From: Dermatophilus congolensis
Lineage (GTDB): Bacteria > Actinomycetota > Actinomycetes > Actinomycetales > Dermatophilaceae
Length of the DNA: 64,000 nucleotides
NCBI RefSeq assembly: GCF_900187045.1
Contig: NZ_LT906453.1
Span: 372,001-436,000, forward strand
Reading direction: 5' to 3'
Numbering within the stretch: position 1 is the stretch's first letter; each line of letters opens with the position of its first letter. Position numbers and translations under genes: made by a program. This document shows, piece after piece, positions 26,843 through 34,744 of this stretch. The notes beneath the pieces are model-generated. The model saw only the letters and a list, made by a program, of their open reading frames with translations, was not told the origin of the DNA and did no database searches.

Positions 26843-28063
26843 TTAGGGGTGGATGACGGTGGTGGGGCTGATGCGGGCTGCTCGGGTTGCTGCTGCGGTT
26901 CCGCCGAGTCCGCCGAGGATGGTTGTAGCGGCTAGGGCTGTGGGAAGTGCCCAGGGGGTGATGTAGGCGGGTTGGTCGATGAGTACGGCGGTGATGGCCA
27001 GGGTGATCATGCCGATGATGAGGCCGAGTGTTCCGCCGACTAGGCCGATGGTGCTGGAGCGTAGGAGCAGTTCGAGGAAGAGGTGTTTGCCGCGGGCGCC
27101 GAGTGCTTTTTTGAGTGCGTATTCGTTGAGGTGTTCTGCAACGGCTGCGTATTGGATGATGCCGATGAGGAGTGCGCCGAGGAGGGCTGCGGTGATAGTG
27201 AGGTAGTGGGTGGGGGTGAGTAGTTCGGGGGTGATGGGGGAATCGGTGGGGTGGTTGGTGGTGGCGGTGGTGGGGTGGATGGAGTTTTCGTAGCCGGGGG
27301 CGATGGCATGTGGGAGCAGTTTGGCGTAGGTGGTTGCTCCGGCTGGTGGGGTGAAGCCGGTGAGGTTCATGTGGGTGGGGTTGCCGCCGAGGGTTACTGC
27401 TGTTTTGTCTGAGACGAGGATGGAGCGTAGGAGTTCGGGGCGTTTTCCTGCGTCTTCGATGATGTCGGTGATGGTGATGGGATGGTTGTTGATGCTGATG
27501 TGGTCGCCTACGCGGAGTTTTTCGGTGGTGGCCAGAGTTTTTCCTACGGCTGCGGCGCCGTCGGTGGAGAACATGGGGGCGAGGGCGTGACGGGCGTGGA
27601 TGTCGCTGCGTTGGGCGATGTGTTCGGTGGCTGCGGCGATGGGCCAGGTGTGGGTGGTTTGGGTGCCGTTGGGCATGTTTCGGGTGGTTTTGGCGTCGTG
27701 TATTTGCCAGGTGATGAGTGGTTCTCGTAGGCCGATGCGGGCGCTGGCTTGGGTGATGTTGGCGGGTTGGGCCAGGGCCGGGGGGAGTTCTTCGGTGTTG
27801 ATGGAGACGGTGACGTGGTTGGTGAGCATTGAGTCCAGGCGGTGCGCGGCGGCGGCGTCGTTGATGCCTTGCATGCCTGTGGAGAGGATGAATGCGGCGC
27901 TTGCGATGGCGATGGTGAGGGCGGGTATGAGGGCACTGAGGGGATTGTGGCGGATAGGTCGTAGGGCTTCTGTGGTGATGGTGCGCAGGATGTTGGTGCG
28001 GTGGCCGTTGGTGTGGCGTCGGCGTTCGCGGCGGCTGGGGGGTGCGGTGTGGGGGGTGTTCAC
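26843..28063 (-). CDS. FtsX-like (MacB-type) ABC permease
   Basis: The 406-residue protein has the MacB/FtsX topology: one membrane segment near residues 43-60, a large extracytoplasmic domain (about 65-290), then three membrane segments. The pattern YALKKALGARGKHLFLELLLRS is the typical loop before the third of these. It lies downstream of a membrane-fusion-type adaptor with a 4-base ATGA overlap. No matching ATP-binding subunit is in this operon, so it would need one encoded elsewhere. Confidence 0.85.
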   Translation of the reverse strand: MNTPHTAPPSRRERRRHTNGHRTNILRTITTEALRPIRHNPLSALIPALTIAIASAAFILSTGMQGINDAAAAHRLDSMLTNHVTVSINTEELPPALAQPANITQASARIGLREPLITWQIHDAKTTRNMPNGTQTTHTWPIAAATEHIAQRSDIHARHALAPMFSTDGAAAVGKTLATTEKLRVGDHISINNHPITITDIIEDAGKRPELLRSILVSDKTAVTLGGNPTHMNLTGFTPPAGATTYAKLLPHAIAPGYENSIHPTTATTNHPTDSPITPELLTPTHYLTITAALLGALLIGIIQYAAVAEHLNEYALKKALGARGKHLFLELLLRSSTIGLVGGTLGLIIGMITLAITAVLIDQPAYITPWALPTALAATTILGGLGGTAAATRAARISPTTVIHP

Positions 28064-29229
28064 TTCTCGCTCACCAGGACTTCATCACCTACTGAGAGGC
28101 GTCCTTCGAGGGGGGTGATGGTGACGAGGTTTCCGTCTGAGATGCCTGTTTGGACGGGGATGTCGCGGTTTTGGGTATTTTTGGCCAGGCGGATGCACGG
28201 TTTGCCGTTGCAGGTGGTGATGGCGGCAAGGGGGACGTGGAGGCTGTCGGCTGGGGATGCGTTGAGTTTGATGGCGGCTTTGATGGGTTTGTCGTTGGGG
28301 TCGTCGCTGGAGGGCAGGGTGAGTTGTAGCTTGTAGAAGCCGGGTTTGATGTTGCCTGGTTCTAGTCGAGTTGCTTCGGGATTTTCGTTGCCGCCGGGTG
28401 GGTTGGGTAGGCCTTGGATGGGTGAGTTTCCTGCGGCTGGGTTGGTATGGGTGGGCATGGTGACGGCGGCGACGGAGGCGACGATGTTTTTTCCTGATGC
28501 CATGGTGACTTTGATGCTTTGGCCCATGTGGAGTTCGTTGGCGAGGGCAGGTTCGAGTCCGCCGATGGCGGTGAGGGGGCCGCCGTCGAGTTTCATCAGG
28601 GGTGCGCCTTCGGGCAGGACTTGGCCGAGGGTGGCGCCGAGTTTAGCGATTCGGAGTTTTTTGACTTTGTCGGGTACGGGGACCAGTTGTCGCCAGTGGA
28701 TGGTCTCGGGGATGGGTTTGTAGGGGCGCATGATGGCGGCCCATGCGGCTGCTGTGGATTTGCCGAATTTGCCTGGGGGGTCGGTGACGCGGTGGCCGCA
28801 GGCGGTGAGTCCGCGTTGGAGGGCGGCGACGTCGCTGCCGGTGGCGCCGGGGGCGAGGTCGCGGAAGAAGGGGCGTTGTCCGGGGATGAGGAGGACGGGG
28901 ACGTCGTTGACGGAGATGGGTGAGGTGCAGCGGGGGGTGTGGGCACCTTCGCGGAGGGTGAGGCGGGTGATGACGCGGCGGGATGCTTCGATGGGTGCTT
29001 CGGCGTTGGTGGTCCATTCGCTGACTTGGGTGAGGGGGACGTCGGCGAGTTGGGCGACTGATCCTTTGCCGATTTTGGCGGTGGGGGGTGGGGTGTCTTC
29101 GGGGTCGGCTGGGGTGGGGGTGCCGATGGTGAGGTAGCCGGTGGCGAAGGCGGTGCTGAGTCCGGCTACGAGGATGAGGGATAGGCTCGTTAGCGGGGAA
29201 GGTAGTTTTTTGATTTTGGTGGTCCTCAC
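28060..29229 (-). CDS. HlyD/MacA-like adaptor with peptidoglycan-binding motif
   Basis: The 389-residue protein has an N-terminal membrane anchor (SLSLILVAGLSTAFATGYL). Near residues 127-150 is a PG_binding_1-like helix motif (GATGSDVAALQRGLTACGH), as found in Gram-positive adaptor proteins of MacB-type exporters. The C-terminal half (GISDGNLVTITPLEGRLSVGDEVL) matches the closing beta-barrel of membrane fusion proteins. It is coupled to the FtsX-like permease. The pair probably forms an export or envelope-remodelling complex. Confidence 0.8.
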   Translation of the reverse strand: MRTTKIKKLPSPLTSLSLILVAGLSTAFATGYLTIGTPTPADPEDTPPPTAKIGKGSVAQLADVPLTQVSEWTTNAEAPIEASRRVITRLTLREGAHTPRCTSPISVNDVPVLLIPGQRPFFRDLAPGATGSDVAALQRGLTACGHRVTDPPGKFGKSTAAAWAAIMRPYKPIPETIHWRQLVPVPDKVKKLRIAKLGATLGQVLPEGAPLMKLDGGPLTAIGGLEPALANELHMGQSIKVTMASGKNIVASVAAVTMPTHTNPAAGNSPIQGLPNPPGGNENPEATRLEPGNIKPGFYKLQLTLPSSDDPNDKPIKAAIKLNASPADSLHVPLAAITTCNGKPCIRLAKNTQNRDIPVQTGISDGNLVTITPLEGRLSVGDEVLVSEK

Positions 29230-29443
29230 GTGGGGGTGGTTTCGCCGGCGTTGAGGGTGGGTGCAGCGGGGTGTTCGGGGGAGGTTAATTGGGGCGCAAC
29301 GTCGCTGGCTTTTTAGGCTGGGTTGGTTGCTCTGGTTTGAGCATGCTTGTCGGGCACGTGGTCATCGTGCAACCTGTGGATGCCGGGTTTGTGGCCGGGT
29401 GTGTGTGTTTATGCATTCACTCACACGCATAATGTGGCGCAGA

Positions 29444-30157
29444 TCACTTTTCTGGGGGTGTTGCGCGGCGCCTAGCAGCTAGTTGCGCTTCGGGTAGAGG
29501 GCGCACGATGCTGTGGTCGTAGGGCAGGGTTAGGCCTGCAGCGGTGATCATTGCATCGAGCAGCATGGCAGTGAATCCCCAGATGAATAATCCCTGAGCT
29601 GTGAATCCTGGGCCGCGGTGGCCACTTGGTGATATGACCGAGAATCGGTTTGCCGGGTTGACCAGGTCAGCTATTGCTATTCGTTCAACGCGGGCGACTT
29701 CGCGGGGGTCGCGTGCCTCTAGGTGGTGTGGGGTGTGCCACCAGCCTATTACTGGGGTGACGCAGTTGCGTCGTGGCCGCATGAATAGTGCCGGTAGCGT
29801 TGAGATGATCTCTACGGATGCTGGTTGTATTCCTACTTCTTCGTGGGCTTCTCGCAGTGCGGCTGCGATTGGTCCGTTGTCGGTTGATTCTTCATGGCCG
29901 CCTGGGAAGGCAACTTGTGCGGCATGTGAGCGCATTGAGTGCGCGCGTTCCGTCAGCACGATTTCGATGTTTGCCGGGTCGTGTGGCTCGCCAGTTGTGT
30001 GTGGGGCGGGACCGAAGAGCATCAGCACAGATGCTCTTCGTTGCGGCTGTGGCGGTGGCGTGAATTGCGTGAACCAGGCAGGTTTTTCGGTGGTGATTTG
30101 GATGCTGGCGCGCGTGAGCCAGGTGGGGATTTGTGGGGTGCTGGCAGTGTGGGACAC
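29444..30157 (-). CDS. NUDIX hydrolase (CoA pyrophosphatase-like)
   Basis: The NUDIX box is clear: GGHEESTDNGPIAAALREAH followed by EEVGI, with the catalytic Glu pair. Upstream is VAFPG, and the family context around it (LTERAHSMRSHAAQVAFPGG) is that of the CoA diphosphatase subfamily (NudL-like, UPF0035). It would hydrolyse CoA or related dinucleotides. At 237 residues it is normal for the group. GTG 30157 is the likely start but has no good ribosome site. Confidence 0.88.
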   Translation of the reverse strand: MSHTASTPQIPTWLTRASIQITTEKPAWFTQFTPPPQPQRRASVLMLFGPAPHTTGEPHDPANIEIVLTERAHSMRSHAAQVAFPGGHEESTDNGPIAAALREAHEEVGIQPASVEIISTLPALFMRPRRNCVTPVIGWWHTPHHLEARDPREVARVERIAIADLVNPANRFSVISPSGHRGPGFTAQGLFIWGFTAMLLDAMITAAGLTLPYDHSIVRPLPEAQLAARRRATPPEK

Positions 30158-30443
30158 GGCGCTATGTGCCTGTGGTGGGTGAGCAGCCGTGAGGGCCGCA
30201 GGTGGGTGGGGGTTCAGCGCTGGTTGGCTGATCTATCACCATGCGGAAAGGGTTTGTGCCCTCGGGATGGTCGGGGGTGTGCGCGTTCTGCCCCTGTTCT
30301 GAGGCAGGGCTGTGTTTTGTTTCTTTGTGGTTTGTGCGGCGCAGTTGCCCTGCTTGGTGTGACCGGCTTGGGGAGGTCATAGGTGTGTCAACCATGTCGG
30401 TGGGTTGCCTGTTCCGTACTTGGTGGGCTTCCCGGCTTTGTAT

Positions 30444-31208
30444 TTAGTAGGTGTGCGGTTCAACGCCGAGGAAGTCCCATAGGCGGGTATTGAACTCTTC
30501 GACATTTTCGTTCATGGGTTCAGTGCTAGCGCCGGGGACGATGAAGACGTCGGCTTGCGCGATGTTGGATGCGATGTGTTCGGCAGCGGCGCGTCCTGCT
30601 CGGTCTCGTTCACCGGCAACGAGCAGTGTTTTTGCGGTGATTGCATCGAGGTGGTCGCCTGCTTCGAAGGTGGCGATCATGTCCAGGGCGGAGGCGACCC
30701 GGTTTTTGGAGACCCCCATCGCTTCGAAGCGGGAGCGTGGGGTCATTTTGAGGGCCATTTTTTGTGCTTTGAGGGCTGCGGCGGGTGGGCGGATTTGCGC
30801 GCCGATGAGGACGAGGTGGGAGATGGTTTCGGGGGAATCGACGGCCATTTGCATGCCGACCATGCCGCCAAGGGTGTGTCCGATGACGGCGGTGCGGGGT
30901 GCCCCTTCGAGTTGGAGGTTCATGAGGAGATCTCCGGCGGCTGCGGAGAAGTCGAAGTTTTCGTTGGCGGCTGGGCGCATTCCGCGTAGCCAGGGCGCCT
31001 GAGCACGGACTCCTACGGGTGGGAGTTTTGCGACTTGGTTTTCCCAGGTCAGGGGTGACCCGCCGAGGCCGTGGAGGAAGGTGAGGTGGCGGGCGCGGCC
31101 ATCCCAGGGGCGTGCTTGGGGGTCGGGGGCAGACTCGGCAGCGAACATCGCTTCGAGGGCTTCGTTGTCGGGGAGGTCGCCTGGGAAGTTGCCGGGAAGA
31201 TCGCTCAC
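30444..31208 (-). CDS. alpha/beta hydrolase with Thr at the nucleophile elbow
   Basis: The 254-residue protein has the alpha/beta-hydrolase layout: LTFLHGLGGSPLTWENQ (oxyanion region) and the elbow VIGHTLGGMVGMQMA near residue 135. The final strand reads VFIVPGASTEPMNENVEEF. The usual GxSxG elbow reads G-H-T-L-G, so Thr replaces the catalytic Ser (codon ACC, read directly). The C-terminal His position is also not obvious. It may be a non-catalytic or altered member. GTG 31208 is the start. Confidence 0.8.
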   Translation of the reverse strand: MSDLPGNFPGDLPDNEALEAMFAAESAPDPQARPWDGRARHLTFLHGLGGSPLTWENQVAKLPPVGVRAQAPWLRGMRPAANENFDFSAAAGDLLMNLQLEGAPRTAVIGHTLGGMVGMQMAVDSPETISHLVLIGAQIRPPAAALKAQKMALKMTPRSRFEAMGVSKNRVASALDMIATFEAGDHLDAITAKTLLVAGERDRAGRAAAEHIASNIAQADVFIVPGASTEPMNENVEEFNTRLWDFLGVEPHTY

Positions 31209-31276
31209 GGTTTCATGATCTCAGGCGCTCCCGGCGTGTGGCGACTCTGCTATCGACACACGCCGCCGAGCGCGGA

Positions 31277-32215
31277 TTAGTGAGCGGTTTTGCCGGGGAT
31301 GAAGTGCGTGATGAGCGCAACGAGCACCCCAACGATTAGTCCAGCGAGGGCAGAGAAAGCTGTGTTAGTTGCCCATCCGAGCAGTCCGCCTAGTGGGCCG
31401 GTTGCTGCAGTGACGGCTTCTTCGAGGTGGTGCACCACTGCGTAGGGTGCTGTCAGTCCGAGCTCAGCGGCTCCGGAGAGCAGAATGTGACCACCAACCC
31501 ACAGCATGGCGACGGTACCTACGGCGCCCAGCGCGGCGAGCACTTTAGGCATTCCGGTGACCAGGGCGCGGCCGAGTGTTTGCGCCGCTGCGGATCGTTG
31601 AGTGGTCATGGCGATGCCGATGTCGTCCATTTTCACGAGTAGGCCGACGAATCCATATACGCCTGCAGTGATGAGCAGAGCTACGACTATGAGGATGATC
31701 GCTCTTTCCCAGAATGTTTGGTGAACGACTTCATTGAGGGAGATCACCATGATTTCTGCCGAGAGGATGAAATCTGTGCGGATTGCACTTTTCACCATCT
31801 TATCCTCCATTTCTGGGCCTTGCAGAACTGCGGGAGATTCTTCTTTTTCTTCCTCGCAACCTGTCACTTTGGCCCAAATTTTTTCTGCGCCTTCGAATGA
31901 CAGATATAACCCACCAAGCATGAGCAGTGGGGTGAGCAGGAACGGTGCAAACTGACTCAGAATAAGGATTGCTGGGAGAATAAAAACAATTTTGTTTACC
32001 AGGGATCCTTTGGCAATTCGCCAGATAGCTGGAAGTTCCCGGTCTGGAGTGAATCCGGTGACATATCGGGGTGTCACTGCGGTGTCATCAACAACGACTC
32101 CGGCAGCTTTGATGCTGGCTTTACCTGCGGCAGCGGCTACATCATCAACGGAAGCGGCAGCAAGCTTGGCGAGCATAGCGACATCATCGAGCAAAGCAAC
32201 CAGACCACCAGCCAT
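31277..32215 (-). CDS. DUF808 (YedI-like) membrane protein
   Basis: The 312-residue protein starts with the family pattern MAGGLVALLDDVAMLAKLAA, has conserved DDTAVTPRYVTGF and LSAEIMVISLNEV, and about six membrane segments. DUF808/YedI proteins are integral membrane proteins of unknown function. ATG 32215 has AGGAGG 5 bases upstream; a start at 32242 would add nine residues without support. Confidence 0.88.
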   Translation of the reverse strand: MAGGLVALLDDVAMLAKLAAASVDDVAAAAGKASIKAAGVVVDDTAVTPRYVTGFTPDRELPAIWRIAKGSLVNKIVFILPAILILSQFAPFLLTPLLMLGGLYLSFEGAEKIWAKVTGCEEEKEESPAVLQGPEMEDKMVKSAIRTDFILSAEIMVISLNEVVHQTFWERAIILIVVALLITAGVYGFVGLLVKMDDIGIAMTTQRSAAAQTLGRALVTGMPKVLAALGAVGTVAMLWVGGHILLSGAAELGLTAPYAVVHHLEEAVTAATGPLGGLLGWATNTAFSALAGLIVGVLVALITHFIPGKTAH

Positions 32216-33128
32216 GAAACCTCCTGAGCATGCGGCAGGCACCGAAGCGCTGCCCGATGAAGCGGGGAATTTACCACCGCTGTCCTACCGTACCGATCGC
32301 ACTAACGGAATGTTGCTGTGACTACAGCGGGCTTGTAGACACACCCAGACCCGGGCACTAAGCACTCAGATTCTTGGCGTTCTAGGAAAAGATTCCTGAA
32401 TTAGCGTTTGCCACCGCTGGATCACCCCCTCCTGTCCTTTGGGGGCTTGCTGACAAAATCTTCATTGAAAACCACAGGGTTTCTATACAGAGCCCATGAG
32501 TGAAGTAGTGCTTACGCGTTTTGGTGGCCTAGCACCCCCCCTCACCCTTCCCCTTCTGGAGCACAGGCACCCACCCCTACCCTTGCTGGCTTCACAGCAG
32601 CTGCAGACCACCCTTGCTTGGGCACAGTAGATCGCCCGCAGCTATCCGACTGCACTGCACCAGCGAGGGGGGACACATCTGACTTAGGGACCCGCAGGCG
32701 GCGAATGGAGGTTTGTTTGCGGATTGTCACAGTTTTGTCTCAGTTTGCGAGATCATCGGAACTTAACTTTTTGAGTGAGCTCAATGTCACCCAATACGCC
32801 CAACAACTTGCCAGAAGCAGCGGTTCTTCAGGGACCTCACCCACACCACCAACACCTGTCCAGTTCAATTCATATATACGTGAATGCCAGCTGAATCTGA
32901 CACGCCGACAAGCAAACACACCGTTATCAAACCGTTACTACGCATCTCATTTGCTGTCGCGAACGACTACTGTCCCCACTGGTCGGATCTCTCCGCCTGG
33001 CGACTGACACCAGCGCACGCATAGGACATCCGCAACACGTCCTCCCCCCTGCACGCGACTGGACCGTCAACCCCCTTTCACCAGGGGGTACGCCCAACCC
33101 TTCTCCAGCAGAAAGTACGAGTAGGTTG
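32216..33128. other. long intergenic region with no supported gene
   Basis: About 910 bases separate DUF808 from the secreted protease. Short open frames exist on both strands, but none has the genome's codon bias, a ribosome site or a recognisable domain. A small hairpin (AGGAA/TTCCT arms near 32389-32402) and A/T-richer stretches near 32440-32480 and 32870-32885 (containing CATATATACG) are visible. The last 250 bases probably hold the protease promoter. I recognise no riboswitch or tRNA. Confidence 0.5.
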
Positions 33129-34208
33129 ATGAAGTCTTTCACCACAAGAGCAGCACGGCGTCCCCTGATCGCCGCCGCAATCGCCCTCACGACTCTCGCC
33201 ACCCCTGCGCTTGCCTTCACGGCCAGCGCAAACCCCGGTGACCAGAACCAGCCTTCGGCCAGCGCACCGGCCGGCCCGGGCGCGTCCACCCCCACGGGCC
33301 ACCAGGACCCGAGCAAGCCGTTCATCACCCACGAGTTCACGCAGCAGAAGAAAGCTGTCACGGACTACTGGACCCCGGAGCGCATGAAGGCTGCGATCGA
33401 CATGACGCAGGACTTCAACTCTGACCAGAACAGCCCAACAGCTGCTCCCACGGCTAAGCCGACCGACCCGCCGAAGCAGCAGAACGCTCAGCCGATGTCC
33501 TACGCTGGCACCACGGTTCCCCGCGCCGCCGCTGAGGCTCCCCGCCCCACCATCGGCAAGGTCTTCTTCAAGATGCGCGGCAAGGACTACGTCTGCTCCG
33601 CGAACTCCGTGCAGTCCAAGAACAAGTCCGTTGTGGCCACCGCTGGCCACTGCGCCAACGACAAGGGCCAGTACGCGGACAGCTTCATGTTCGTCCCGGC
33701 CTACGAGAACGGCAAAGCCCCCCTCGGCGAGTGGGTCGGCGTTCGCGCCTACACCCCCACCGACTGGGTGCAGCGTGGCGAAATGAACATGGACACCGCG
33801 TTCGTGGTCATCGCTCCGGCTGAAGACGGCAGCAAGCTGGCTGACAAGGTCGGCGCTACCGGTGTCGCCTTCAACCAGCCCCGCGGCCAGGAGTACTCCG
33901 CATTCGGCTACCCGGCAGCCAAGCCCTTCGACGGCCAGACCCTGAAGTCCTGCCACGGCAAGGCCCAGGATGACCGCCACAACAGCAAGCGCACCTCGCA
34001 GGGCATCCCCTGCGACATGACCGGTGGCTCCTCCGGTGGCCCCTGGTTCGTCGGCAACGGCTACGACCCGGCCAAGTCCGTGCAGAACTCCGTGAACTCC
34101 TACGGTTACAAGAACACCGGCACCGACATGTACGGCCCGTACTGGGGTAAAGAAATCCAGCAGGCCTACGAAGACGCTTCTGCGGACAACAACACCAACA
34201 AGAAGTGA
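33129..34208 (+). CDS. secreted trypsin-like serine protease
   Basis: The 359-residue precursor has a Sec signal peptide (about 1-35, ending ALAFTASA-N) and a Pro/Ala-rich propeptide. The S1-fold domain has catalytic His174 (VVATAGHC), Asp222 (NMDTAF) and Ser302 (TGGSSGGPWF). The GSSGGP form resembles V8/glutamyl-endopeptidase-like members rather than classical GDSGGP trypsins. It is likely exported and activated by removal of the propeptide. ATG 33129 was chosen over the adjacent TTG. The 58-residue ORF starts 23 bases after its stop. A role in host protein breakdown is plausible but inferred. Confidence 0.92.
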   Translation: MKSFTTRAARRPLIAAAIALTTLATPALAFTASANPGDQNQPSASAPAGPGASTPTGHQDPSKPFITHEFTQQKKAVTDYWTPERMKAAIDMTQDFNSDQNSPTAAPTAKPTDPPKQQNAQPMSYAGTTVPRAAAEAPRPTIGKVFFKMRGKDYVCSANSVQSKNKSVVATAGHCANDKGQYADSFMFVPAYENGKAPLGEWVGVRAYTPTDWVQRGEMNMDTAFVVIAPAEDGSKLADKVGATGVAFNQPRGQEYSAFGYPAAKPFDGQTLKSCHGKAQDDRHNSKRTSQGIPCDMTGGSSGGPWFVGNGYDPAKSVQNSVNSYGYKNTGTDMYGPYWGKEIQQAYEDASADNNTNKK

Positions 34209-34231
34209 CAACCCAGCGATAAGGAGTAACC

Positions 34232-34408
34232 ATGAGCAGCCCCGAAAAAGACCACCAGACCTCCATGGGGGAAATGGCCGAAGCTCAGGGCACTCGTGAA
34301 TACTTCACCGCTGCCCGTCAAGCTGCAGCCGAGCCGGCCCCGCTGCTACAGGATCTTCCAGATGATGCTGACGAGCATTCATCTGAAAAGACCGAACAGC
34401 GCCCGTAA
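34232..34408 (+). CDS. small acidic protein, 58 aa, linked to the protease
   Basis: A strong ribosome site (AAGGAG, 6 bases upstream) precedes ATG 34232. The frame encodes 58 residues, starting MSSPEKDHQTSMGEMAE and ending SSEKTEQRP, with acidic clusters (DLPDDADEH) and no signal peptide or membrane segment. It lies between the protease stop and a strong terminator, so it shares the protease transcript. Function is unknown; a cytoplasmic inhibitor, chaperone or regulator of the protease are options suggested only by position. Confidence 0.65.
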   Translation: MSSPEKDHQTSMGEMAEAQGTREYFTAARQAAAEPAPLLQDLPDDADEHSSEKTEQRP

Positions 34409-34430
34409 CGGCAACACAGCAGAATGACCC

Positions 34431-34465
34431 CCGCCTCGCCCGCCAATTCCCGGCGGGCGAGGCGG
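34431..34465. terminator. strong GC-rich hairpin terminator
   Basis: Perfect 14-base arms (34431-34444 and 34452-34465) enclose a 7-base loop, 22 bases after the small ORF. There is no T-run, as is common in high-GC actinobacteria. Confidence 0.75.
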
Positions 34466-34744
34466 CGGCGTATTCACACAAATGCGTCGGGACCTGGAGA
34501 GAGAATCACTGGGTTAAACGACAGTCTCTCCCCCGGTCCACCACCTCCACGGCCCCTTATCGGCACGTGGTCACCGACGCCACACGCTCATTTTCCGTAG
34601 CCTCGACGTGGCGGTCACACCTATCGGGGGAAGGTGATCCGCGCACACGCCGCACTACTCGGTCACATCGGTGCAGGTCACAACCTGCAACGATGTCCGT
34701 CTCCCCCGAACTCATCACGAGAGAAACCCCTCGGGAGACTTGCC
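34466..34744. promoter_or_regulatory. leader/promoter region of the MFS fusion gene with hairpins
   Basis: A bulged inverted repeat spans 34490-34539 (outer arms GGACC/GGTCC, inner arms GGAGAGA/TCTCTCC). A smaller perfect hairpin lies at about 34674-34689 (GCAGGT/ACCTGC). They could form a structured leader. No known riboswitch is recognised. Confidence 0.4.

Noticed and set aside
32618-33007. 129-codon open frame upstream of the protease
   Set aside because: It lacks codon bias, a ribosome site and any domain, and it ends inside the likely promoter region.
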